Below are positions 34,484-41,044 of a DNA stretch of 64,000 nucleotides, piece after piece (positions within the stretch are counted from its first letter, which is position 1; each line of letters opens with the position of its first letter). The DNA lies in contig CAWHYF010000001.1 in NCBI GenBank assembly GCA_963833585.1, positions 62,001 through 126,000 of the forward strand. Direction: 5' to 3'. This stretch comes from Bog-756 sp963833585. GTDB lineage: Bacteria > Actinomycetota > Acidimicrobiia > Acidimicrobiales > RAAP-2. Made by a program: the position numbers and the translations under genes. The notes beneath the pieces were generated by a model. It did no database searches. It saw only the letters and a program-made list of their open reading frames with translations, and was not told the DNA's origin.

Positions 34484-34524
34484 GGTGCCCACGGCTGGTA
34501 TCGAACCAGCGACACCTCGGCCTT
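34484..34524 (-). repeat. 3' fragment of a second tRNA gene
   Basis: On the minus strand this reads as the last part of a tRNA: a possible anticodon-stem end CCGAG, variable loop GTGTC, T-arm GCTGG-TTCGATA-CCAGC, acceptor 3' half CGTGGGC, then A and CC. No matching 5' half (GCCCACG...) exists nearby. It differs from tRNA-Glu, so it may be a remnant att core from another tRNA or a carried tRNA piece. Confidence 0.5.
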
Positions 34525-34646
34525 GGCGGAACTTCGTCCGCCTCCGTCCGTGAGAGGTTGAAAAACGGTGCAAAATGATGGCAACCAACGATCACGGAAT
34601 CGCCAGTTCATTCCACATTTCCGCTGGTGGGGGAGTCGTCCTTCGG

Positions 34647-34692
34647 CACCCTCTCAAGGTGGAGACACGGGTTCGAACCCCGTTGGGACTGC
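34647..34692 (+). repeat. att core copy B
   Basis: A 46-base exact copy of the tRNA-Glu 3' part (CACCCTCTCAAGGTGGAGAC to GGGACTGC). It marks the right end of island 1 and left end of island 2. The 5' half of the tRNA is absent. Confidence 0.9.
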
Positions 34693-34718
34693 TCAGTGCA
34701 GAGGGCGCTCGGGCGAGA

Positions 34719-35020
34719 TCAGGCGCTCTTGAGTGGTGCAATTCCGTCGAGTGTGTCGACCAGGCGGTCCCGCTCGACCTCGAGGTCGTAGCGTCCCTGG
34801 AGATTCATCCAGACCCGCTCCGAGGTACCGAAGTAGCGCGCCATGCGCAGGGCAGCGTCGGCGGTGATCCTGCGCTTATCGTGAACGATTTCGTTGATGC
34901 GGCGTCGCGAGAATCCGATGGCAATGGCCGGGCGATGCTGTGTCACGCCCAGGGCTCGAGGTGCTCCTCCATCAATACCTCCCCCGGATGGATCGGCGAA
35001 ATGGTCGCAGCCGTGATCAC
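34719..35020 (-). pseudogene. higA: HigA-type antitoxin, single-base frameshift
   Basis: The first frame starts at GTG 35020 (ISPIHPGEVLMEEHLEP) and the second continues TQHRPAIAIGFSRRRINEIV, DKRRITADAALRMARYFGTS and YDLEVERDRL. This is the XRE helix-turn-helix antitoxin of HigBA modules. One base appears lost at the GGG at 34952-34954, where adding one would give EPLGVTQHRPAIAIG. The gene begins 10 bases after a HigB fragment and ends 26 bases from att core B. Confidence 0.75.
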
Positions 35021-35030
35021 GGGTCTCCTC

Positions 35031-35150
35031 TCAGTGATAGTCGACCAACGCGACATCTTCGGCGCCAGAGTCGAGCCAATCGAAGCTGATCCGCCACTCC
35101 TGGTTGACCGGGATACTGCACGAGCTGGACCGGTCGCCATTCAAATGTCG
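35031..35150 (-). pseudogene. HigB-type toxin, C-terminal fragment
   Basis: The frame LNGDRSSSCSIPVNQEWRIS continues FDWLDSGAEDVALVDYH and a stop. This is the C-terminal half of a RelE/HigB toxin (families usually read GDRxxQYSIRVNxQWRI...VDYH). The N-terminal half is missing: an in-frame stop precedes it and the neighbouring HTH gene starts there. With higA frameshifted, the module is dead. Confidence 0.7.
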
Positions 35151-35156
35151 AGTCAG

Positions 35157-35579
35157 TCAATCCGGCACGGCGGCATCAGAGGTGACGATCACCGTGACGG
35201 CCTTGCGACCGAGGCCCGAGACGTCGGCGAGTTGACGGATCGACACTCCGGCCCGATGGGCAACCCGAATCATGTCGTCACGAAACTCTGATTCTTTGGC
35301 GGCCCGGGCTGAACTGAGGCCCACCACAACAAGAGCGGCGCCGGCTTCGCCAGATTCTCCGCCTCGGTACTTGTCCATCGCGGCAGTAGCCGCAGAAACC
35401 TCGGCATCGCTATAGCTCACAGTTCCTCCCCTCAGCCCGAGAGCAAGCTTGTCCCGGATTGCCATTAGCAACGGCACTCTGGGCGACGTCTCGGCCTTGG
35501 TTTCGGCATCGTTGAGATGAGCCAAGGTCATCCCAAGAAGCTCAAGTGCCTCGATGCGTTCAAGCTCGACTCTGATCAT
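35157..35579 (-). CDS. Small HTH-domain protein
   Basis: A 140-residue protein starting MIRVELERIEALELLGMTLA. It has a middle helix region (MAIRDKLALGLRGGTVSY) and a C-terminal helix-turn-helix, MIRVAHRAGVSIRQLADVSG then LGRKAVTVIV. The HTH resembles those of small transcription regulators, but the N-terminal domain is unknown to me. It makes up most of island 2. Confidence 0.6.
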   Translation of the reverse strand: MIRVELERIEALELLGMTLAHLNDAETKAETSPRVPLLMAIRDKLALGLRGGTVSYSDAEVSAATAAMDKYRGGESGEAGAALVVVGLSSARAAKESEFRDDMIRVAHRAGVSIRQLADVSGLGRKAVTVIVTSDAAVPD

Positions 35580-35649
35580 CGGTCCGATTGTAGCCACTAG
35601 TGGTCCTAATGGGGCCAACTAGATTCAGGCGATCTACCAAACCCATTCT

Positions 35650-35670
35650 TGCTACTGGTTTTGCTCCTGA
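35650..35670 (+). repeat. Integrase arm-type repeat, copy 2
   Basis: TGCTACTGGTTTTGCTCCTG, one mismatch from copies at 19392 and 39400. It lies 102 bases before att core C. Confidence 0.55.
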
Positions 35671-35772
35671 ACTCGAGGATTCTGGGGGATTGCTGAAGAG
35701 AACTCAGTGGACGCAAAGACCGACTGAACAGGACGTTAGAAATTCACCAGCATCCCTAAACGGCCCTTACTT

Positions 35773-35816
35773 CCCTCTCAAGGTGGAGAGACGGGTTCGA
35801 ACCCCGTTGGGACTGC
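35773..35816 (+). repeat. att core copy C
   Basis: 44 bases from CCCTCTCAAGG to GGGACTGC with one mismatch to tRNA-Glu (GAGAGACG for GAGACACG). It is preceded by CCCTTACTT, which also precedes copy D, showing that the right ends of islands 2 and 3 are related. Confidence 0.88.
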
Positions 35817-35845
35817 TCGGGAAATACCAGTTCAGAGCCACATCA

Positions 35846-36769
35846 TTAGCTTATGAAGCGCTTGATGGCCTCGTTGGCGTGGTCCTGAAAGGACGGGTTA
35901 GCCAAGTCCGGGAAGATCTCCGCTTGGTCGACCATGGGACCCTTCAACTTGCCGGCCGCACTGGCGTAAAACACGCCACTCGAAAGCTTCGGGTCGGTGA
36001 CACCGTCGACGAGCCGCTTCGAGCCGACGTCAAGTTCGTGGGAAATACCGAGACGGGGCATGATGTGTTTGGCCGCAAAGCGTAGCGGTGGCGCCGCGCC
36101 GGCGGCGGCTTCGGTGCCCGTGGTGTTGCCGGGGCTCACAGTGATAAAGCGGAGGTCGGAGTATTGGCGCGCCAGGTGGGCCATCCACAAAGCCCCGATG
36201 TACTTGACCTGACCGAAGGCGAGGTTCTGATCATATTTTCTGTCAGCGAAATAGCTTCCGTCGATGACGGTAGTGAGTTCATCGGTAGAGGTTGAGACGA
36301 AGGTTGGCCGTTTGAACCCCAACTTCGGAATTCCCCTGGCTGCTTCACTTGCGGCGAACACCGCTACCTCGCTGAGTCGGTTCTGGGACAGGAGCCCTTC
36401 GAGGAGAACGGCGTGCCCGAGAACGTTCGTTGCGAACAATGTGGTGACCCCGTCAGCGGTCAATTCCATCAAGGTCTCGTTGCCGATTACACCAGCGTTC
36501 ATGACCAACGCGTCGAGGGATCCGTCGATGGCTGCTAGGCCAGCGCGGACCGAACCGAGATCGGCGACGTCCATGAGAATGATGTCGAAGATGTGTCGGC
36601 CGGTGACGGCTTCGAGATCGGCCTTTGCCGTTGACGCTCGATCTTGGTTCCGACACGCCAGATAGATGCGGCCGATCTCAGGACGTAACGCCAGCTGCCG
36701 GGCCACATCCTTGCCGATCCCGACATTGGCGCCCGTGATGAGCACCGTCTTGCCTGAAGGTGTGCTCAC
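35846..36769 (-). CDS. SDR family oxidoreductase (retinol-dehydrogenase-like)
   Basis: A 307-residue short-chain dehydrogenase: TVLITGANVGIGKDVARQL at the N-terminus, ALVMNAGV, a catalytic-region change, and TGTEAAAGAAPPLRF towards the C-terminus. The usual catalytic YxxxK appears as FGQVK, so the Tyr is replaced by Phe. It may not be a standard oxidoreductase. ATG 36769 overlaps the DUF1330 stop (ATGA), so it is the last gene of a three-gene operon. Confidence 0.8.
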   Translation of the reverse strand: MSTPSGKTVLITGANVGIGKDVARQLALRPEIGRIYLACRNQDRASTAKADLEAVTGRHIFDIILMDVADLGSVRAGLAAIDGSLDALVMNAGVIGNETLMELTADGVTTLFATNVLGHAVLLEGLLSQNRLSEVAVFAASEAARGIPKLGFKRPTFVSTSTDELTTVIDGSYFADRKYDQNLAFGQVKYIGALWMAHLARQYSDLRFITVSPGNTTGTEAAAGAAPPLRFAAKHIMPRLGISHELDVGSKRLVDGVTDPKLSSGVFYASAAGKLKGPMVDQAEIFPDLANPSFQDHANEAIKRFIS

Positions 36770-37086
36770 GCTGATTCCCTCTCACCCTCTGTGGACGTAG
36801 GGAGGCCGTCGAGCAAGCTGAAACGAACATCCATCGCGATACCTCGGACTTCGATCAGCTGCTGATACTCAGGCGAGTTGTACCACTTGAGGGCCGTCTC
36901 ACGGTCAGTAAACCGCACGAGTGCTCCCGAAGTGAGCGAGCCGTCGCCGTGCAGGACTTCCCAGTTGCCGGCGGCGATCACCTCGCCTCTGTGCTCTTTG
37001 GCTGTCTGCCCTGCAATGGGGGCGTACTTCTCACGGTAAACATCTGGGTCCTTGACCGTGAACTCGACAATTACATATGCGCTCAT
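36766..37086 (-). CDS. DUF1330 family protein
   Basis: A 106-residue dimeric alpha+beta-barrel protein: MSAYVIVEFTVKDPDVYREK, EVIAAGNWEVLHGDGS, FTDRETALKWYNSPEYQQLI. This is the complete DUF1330 pattern. ATG 37086 has AAGGAA 8 bases upstream. Function unknown in the family; it lies between two SDR genes. Confidence 0.88.
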   Translation of the reverse strand: MSAYVIVEFTVKDPDVYREKYAPIAGQTAKEHRGEVIAAGNWEVLHGDGSLTSGALVRFTDRETALKWYNSPEYQQLIEVRGIAMDVRFSLLDGLPTSTEGERESA

Positions 37087-37157
37087 GTTGATATTCCTTC
37101 GTAGTAGTTGTGATCTGTGTTCTAGGACTTCACTCGTAACGTCGACGCCCACAGGCG

Positions 37158-37907
37158 TTACGTCGCTACTCGGCCTCCGTCGACTGCCAGAGTGACGCCG
37201 TGGACGAAGCTGGCATCATCGCTGGCGAGAAAGACGATCGCCGCAGCCAGTTCCTCGGGCTCAGCCACGCGACCTGCTGGTGCTAGTGCCGCGAGCTGGT
37301 TCACCATCTCTTCGGGGAGTGCTTCCATCATCCGGGTGTGCGTTGGGCCGGGGGAGACGGCGTTGACCCGAACACCACTCGAGCCGTATTCGGCGGCCCA
37401 GGCCTTGGTCAAGAGCTCGAGGGCTGCTCGGCTGGCGCCGTACATGGCCATGCCGGCCTGTCCAAAGCTGGCCACCATCGTGGAGATGTTGACGATCGAA
37501 CCCCATCCACGTTCGGCCATGGCTGGCGCCACTGACGCAACGAGGAAGAACGGAATCTTGACGTTTAGTGCAAAGGTTTCGTCGAACTCTGCTTCGGAAG
37601 CTGCGCTGCTTGGTCCGAGCAAGGCGACGCCAGCGTTGTTGATGAGAATGTCGACGTGACCGTCGCCTGCCTCGGTGGCCCACTCGACTAGCTCCTGGGC
37701 TGATTCGAGGTCGCTCAACGTAGCTAGCTTGAACGAAGCGCGGCCTCCGTTGCCTTCGATCTCGGCGACCACGTCTTTGGCTCGTTGTTCGTTGCGTCCG
37801 ACTACGAGTACGTGAGCGCCACGGGCAGCCAAGGCGATGGCCGTGGCCTGGCCGATCCCGCTCGTCGAGCCCGTTACCAGTGCTGTCCTGCCGTTCAGAT
37901 CCGTCAT
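37158..37907 (-). CDS. SDR family oxidoreductase
   Basis: A 249-residue classical SDR: ALVTGSTSGIGQATAIAL, ILINNAGVALLG, SIVNISTMVASFG, YGASRAALELL (YxxxK as YGASR, Arg in place of Lys) and a C-terminal AVDGGRV. It is the first gene of an operon running to 35846 and is divergent from a TetR regulator 95 bases away, which probably controls it. Confidence 0.86.
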   Translation of the reverse strand: MTDLNGRTALVTGSTSGIGQATAIALAARGAHVLVVGRNEQRAKDVVAEIEGNGGRASFKLATLSDLESAQELVEWATEAGDGHVDILINNAGVALLGPSSAASEAEFDETFALNVKIPFFLVASVAPAMAERGWGSIVNISTMVASFGQAGMAMYGASRAALELLTKAWAAEYGSSGVRVNAVSPGPTHTRMMEALPEEMVNQLAALAPAGRVAEPEELAAAIVFLASDDASFVHGVTLAVDGGRVAT

Positions 37908-37968
37908 ACGTTGCTTTCCTCTCGCTGCAAATGGGTTACATAACTCACTATGACGGGAAAGGACTGGG

Positions 37969-37996
37969 TTGTCAAACTCAGAATTGCTGTTAGTCT
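37969..37996 (+). promoter_or_regulatory. Candidate leaderless promoter of the TetR gene
   Basis: TTGTCA (37969-37974), a 16-base spacer, then TAGTCT (37991-37996). The ATG at 38003 falls about 7 bases after the -10, so transcription would start at or near the start codon, as in leaderless actinobacterial mRNAs. No ribosome site is present before the ATG. Confidence 0.35.
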
Positions 37997-38002
37997 GGAA
38001 GC

Positions 38003-38608
38003 ATGGTCAATGAAACGAGTGACCGGCCAAAGCTCACCCCCAAAGGAGCGCAGACCCGGGCACGGATAGTGGAGAACGCAGCCGTACTGATCCATGAGCG
38101 CGGAGTGGCGGGTACCACCTTGGATGACGTCAAGGCGGCAGCGGGAGTCAGCGGCTCTCAGATGTACCACTACTTTCCTGACAAGGACGACCTCGTGCAA
38201 GCGGTCATCGACTACCAGGCCGAGACCATCGTCAATCGCCAACGGCAAGCGTTCACCAGCGCGAACGGAGTCGAAGCCTGGCGGAACATGGTGATCAACG
38301 CGGCGAAGCGCACCAAAGCAAAGGGGGGCTGCCAACTTGGCTCGCTGGTTGGTCAACTCGCCGAGAGTGACCCCGAGGCCCGAGCGCTCATTGCGGCAGG
38401 GTTCGATCAGTGGGCAGCCGCCATCAGCGATGGGCTGAGAACCCTTCATGCCGACGGGAAGCTCCCGTCGGACATCGACCCGGACGACCTCGCAACTACT
38501 CTGCTCGCCACGCTCCAAGGGGGACTTCTACTCGCCCAGGTACAGCAGAGTCCCCGTCCGTTCGAGACTGCCGTAAATACCCTTCTTGCCCTTGCCATCA
38601 ACAGATGA
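38003..38608 (+). CDS. TetR-family transcriptional regulator
   Basis: A 201-residue repressor. The N-terminal HTH spans ARIVENAAVLIHERGVAGTT, LDDVKAAAGVSGSQMYHYFP and DKDDLVQAVI. The C-terminal ligand domain has AKGGCQLGSLVGQLAESDPE and LLATLQGGLLLAQ, as in the LmrA/YxaF-like subgroup. It faces the SDR-DUF1330-SDR operon and most likely represses it and itself. Confidence 0.9.
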   Translation: MVNETSDRPKLTPKGAQTRARIVENAAVLIHERGVAGTTLDDVKAAAGVSGSQMYHYFPDKDDLVQAVIDYQAETIVNRQRQAFTSANGVEAWRNMVINAAKRTKAKGGCQLGSLVGQLAESDPEARALIAAGFDQWAAAISDGLRTLHADGKLPSDIDPDDLATTLLATLQGGLLLAQVQQSPRPFETAVNTLLALAINR

Positions 38609-38834
38609 ACCCAAACCAGATTCGATCACAGCCATCGCGGAGCTCGGCTCACGGCCCTTGGGTGAAGTATGTGAATGCAAACGATGCGTTTGCGGGCTGG
38701 CTGCCGGCCCTGATGAAGGAGGCCTCGTCGCTCGTGAGTTGCTCAGGTCTGGATTTCCGAGAGCTACGTCGGCCGACCCTTACTGCTCGTATCTCTCCGA
38801 CATCGACCGGCCTCGTCAAGATGATCGACATTCC

Positions 38835-39146
38835 GTGACAGCTCCCCGCGTGGGGGAGACGTTCCACCTCGACCTCGACGGGACGGCAATCGCCGGCCGC
38901 TACATCGAAGTAGATCTCCCTCACCGCATGCTGCTGGGATGGGATCGTCAAGGAACCGACACAACGACCCCGACACCTACCTTCATTGAGATCACGCTCA
39001 CCCCGACGGGTGACGGCACAGACGTGAAGGTGCAATTCTCCGGCCTAAGTGCGGAGGATGCCGCGTTCTATCCGCAACTCTGGGCGCGTCACCTTGACCG
39101 GATCGCAGCTGCCTTGGCTCGTGCCGAACCCGTGCAAGGCAACTGA
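38835..39146 (+). pseudogene. SRPBCC/AHSA1-like protein, N-terminally truncated
   Basis: About 103 residues with the C-terminal two-thirds of an AHSA1-type START domain: VTAPRVGETFHLDLDGTAIA, YIEVDLPHRMLLGWDRQG, TFIEITLTPTGDGTDVKVQF and LWARHLDRIAAALA. The first 40-45 residues of the family are missing; the sequence between 38609 and 38834 does not encode them in any frame. GTG 38835 could still start translation. It lies just after the TetR gene. Confidence 0.55.
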
Positions 39147-39522
39147 GTCAGGAATCGCCTCCTCTGAAATCGGTGATCGGCGGTCGTGACTGACACCAAG
39201 CCACGATCCAGTACGAGAAGCCGACCCTCGATGCCCTCTCGGTCGGTGATTTCGACAGCCCAAGCAGGCCTACGGGGGTGCATGCAAAGTGCCGGCATGT
39301 GACATCCGAATCGCGTCCAGCCACCAATCTTCTTGCCTCCAGCGCGACCACCGCTGCAACTTCAAGACGTTGTTAGATCCGAGCAGCGCACAGTGATCTT
39401 GCTACTGGTTTTGCTACTGAACTCCACGAAACTGGAGATAACTCAAGAAAACTCAGTGGACCGAATGTCCGATCGAACAGGTCTCTAGCGACTCAGCGGC
39501 ACTCGCTGAACAACCCTTACTT
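39147..39522. other. Right arm of island 3, no gene
   Basis: No convincing gene. It contains the arm-type repeat at 39400-39420 and ends at att core D. TGCCGGCATGTGACATCCG near 39288 resembles TGCCGGTATGTGACACCCC near 34269, suggesting that right arms of islands 1 and 3 share another short motif. Confidence 0.45.
39400..39420 (+). repeat. Integrase arm-type repeat, copy 3
   Basis: Contains TGCTACTGGTTTTGCTACTG, identical to the copy at 19392 and 102 bases before att core D. The same spacing (102 bases) separates copy 2 from core C. Confidence 0.6.
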
Positions 39523-39566
39523 CCCTCTCAAGGTGGAGACACGGGTTCGAACCCCGTCGGGACTGC
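39523..39566 (+). repeat. att core copy D (right junction)
   Basis: 44 bases from CCCTCTCAAGG to GGGACTGC with one mismatch to tRNA-Glu (CCGTCGG for CCGTTGG). It is the outer right junction of the island array. The photolyase gene of the chromosome ends 62 bases further on. Confidence 0.9.
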
Positions 39567-39628
39567 TCATGTCGTGGCACAGCCTGCATCATGTGCACTG
39601 GGCCAAGCCGGGGACCCTCAGTCCCTTC

Positions 39629-41041
39629 TTACGCGGTCCTCGGCTGACGCGCCTCCGCGAAGCGGGCAAGTGCCTCGTGCCGTTCCGTGGCGTGGTCGAC
39701 CACTGAGCTGGGATAACCGCTGGCATCAACGCCCGGCCCAGTTCCGTCGATGGCTAGCAGTTCCGCGGCCAGCTCATCCACATAGCGACGGACGTAAGCG
39801 CCGGTAGGGTCGAAGCGTTCCTGTTGGCGGCACGGGTTGAGAACCCGGTGGAACGGTGCCGCATCGGTGCCGGTGCCCGCTACCCATTGCCAGCCGTGTT
39901 GATTCGAGGCCAAGTCGCCATCCACCAGGTGCCACATGAACCACCGGGCCCCGAGCCGCCAGTCAATATGGAGGTCCTTCACCAAGAAGCTGGCCGCGAC
40001 CATCCGCACCCGGTTGTGCATCCAGCCTTGCGCCAGCAGCTGACGCATGCCGGCATCGACCAGCGGGTAGCCGGTCGTCCCGGTGGCCCAGGCCGCGAAC
40101 CGCTCCTTAGCTCGCTCGTCGGTGTCCCAGCGCAAACGGGCCCCGAAGGCCAGGAGTGGCGCCCGCGCCGAGTCGGGCCGGTGCCAGAGCAGGTCGGCAT
40201 AGAATTCTCGCCAGGCCAGCTCGGTTCGGAGACGTTCGGCTCCGGCGCAGGAACCGAGGAGCGTCAAAACGCTGCGTGGGTGGAGGCAGCCGAAGCGCAG
40301 GTAGGGCGAAAGGCCCGAGGTTCCGGCCACCGCCGGCAGGTCTCGGTCACGGTCGTAGTCGGCTAGCGGCCCGGCCACGAATTGCTCGAGGCGGTTCCAC
40401 GCCGCACCCGGGCCGGCCTTGGGGAGTTCCCGGGCGGCTCCAAGGGGCAGGCCCTCCCACCATTCGGGTAGGCCGTTCGACCCTGGGGTGGCCAGCCCCG
40501 ACTCCGGGTCCAGGCGGTCCTCGTCACTACTCAGGGGCCGGTACCGCACGGCGGGTGTGGGGGAGGGTCGCGACCACCCGATGGTTTCCCAGGCCCGCCG
40601 GTACGCGGCGAACACCTTGAATGGCGTGCCTACCTTGCTCCGTGTCCGGCCCGGGGCCACGGCGTAGTTCGAGTCGACCCTCGTCAGCCGACGCCCGTCG
40701 GCGGACAGGGCCCGCGCCACCGCCTCATCGCGGGCCGAGCCGTGAGGACCGAAGTCGGCGGTGACAGCCACTACATCGGCCCCGGACTCGGCCGCCACGG
40801 CTGGGACGATGCGGGCCGGGTCCCCACCGCGCACCACCAGGGCGCCTCCGAGCTCGGCATTCAGGGCGGCGAGGGCAGCAGCCAGGAAGCGCCGTCGGTT
40901 CGGACCGGCCGGCCCCAGGAGGGCGGGGTCGGCTACGAACAGGGGGACGACCCCGTCGGGCCCGGCCTCGGCCGCGGCCCGCAGGGCTGGGAGGTCATCG
41001 AGGCGCAGATCCCGCCGGAACCAGAGGACTGCGGACGCCAT
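39629..41041 (-). CDS. phrB: Deoxyribodipyrimidine photolyase
   Basis: A 470-residue cryptochrome/photolyase. The N-terminal Rossmann antenna domain is AVLWFRRDLRLDDLPALRAA. The FAD domain has LSPYLRFGCLHPRSV, ELAWREFYADLLWHRP, LVDAGMRQLLAQGWMHNRVR, DWRLGARWFMWHLVDGDLAS and NQHGWQWVAGTGTDAAP. It repairs UV-induced pyrimidine dimers using blue light. It is the last gene of a four-gene operon starting at 43847, opposite a CarH/LitR-type operator, so light induction is likely. Start ATG 41041 follows the upstream stop by 3 bases. Confidence 0.95.
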   Translation of the reverse strand: MASAVLWFRRDLRLDDLPALRAAAEAGPDGVVPLFVADPALLGPAGPNRRRFLAAALAALNAELGGALVVRGGDPARIVPAVAAESGADVVAVTADFGPHGSARDEAVARALSADGRRLTRVDSNYAVAPGRTRSKVGTPFKVFAAYRRAWETIGWSRPSPTPAVRYRPLSSDEDRLDPESGLATPGSNGLPEWWEGLPLGAARELPKAGPGAAWNRLEQFVAGPLADYDRDRDLPAVAGTSGLSPYLRFGCLHPRSVLTLLGSCAGAERLRTELAWREFYADLLWHRPDSARAPLLAFGARLRWDTDERAKERFAAWATGTTGYPLVDAGMRQLLAQGWMHNRVRMVAASFLVKDLHIDWRLGARWFMWHLVDGDLASNQHGWQWVAGTGTDAAPFHRVLNPCRQQERFDPTGAYVRRYVDELAAELLAIDGTGPGVDASGYPSSVVDHATERHEALARFAEARQPRTA

Positions 41042-41044
41042 CGA

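Larger units (their letters stand above)
19286..39566. mobile_element. Composite of three tandem islands in tRNA-Glu
   Basis: The stretch is bounded by the intact tRNA-Glu on the left and a 44-base copy of its 3' half on the right. Two internal copies divide it into islands of about 15.3 kb (19334-34646), 1.1 kb (34693-35772) and 3.7 kb (35817-39522). Composition is visibly less GC-rich than the flanks, although no window statistic was calculated. The only integrase gene lies next to the tRNA and is truncated. Integration at a tRNA 3' end regenerates the tRNA each time, so the island nearest the tRNA should be the youngest. Confidence 0.82.

Noticed and set aside
34095..34553. Open frames containing AGIEPATP or its complement
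   Set aside because: The phrase comes from translating the antisense of a tRNA T-arm, a known artefact. The rest is low complexity.
38586..38834. N-terminal extension of the SRPBCC fragment
   Set aside because: The encoded residues do not resemble the missing SRPBCC N-terminus in any frame and partly overlap the TetR gene end.
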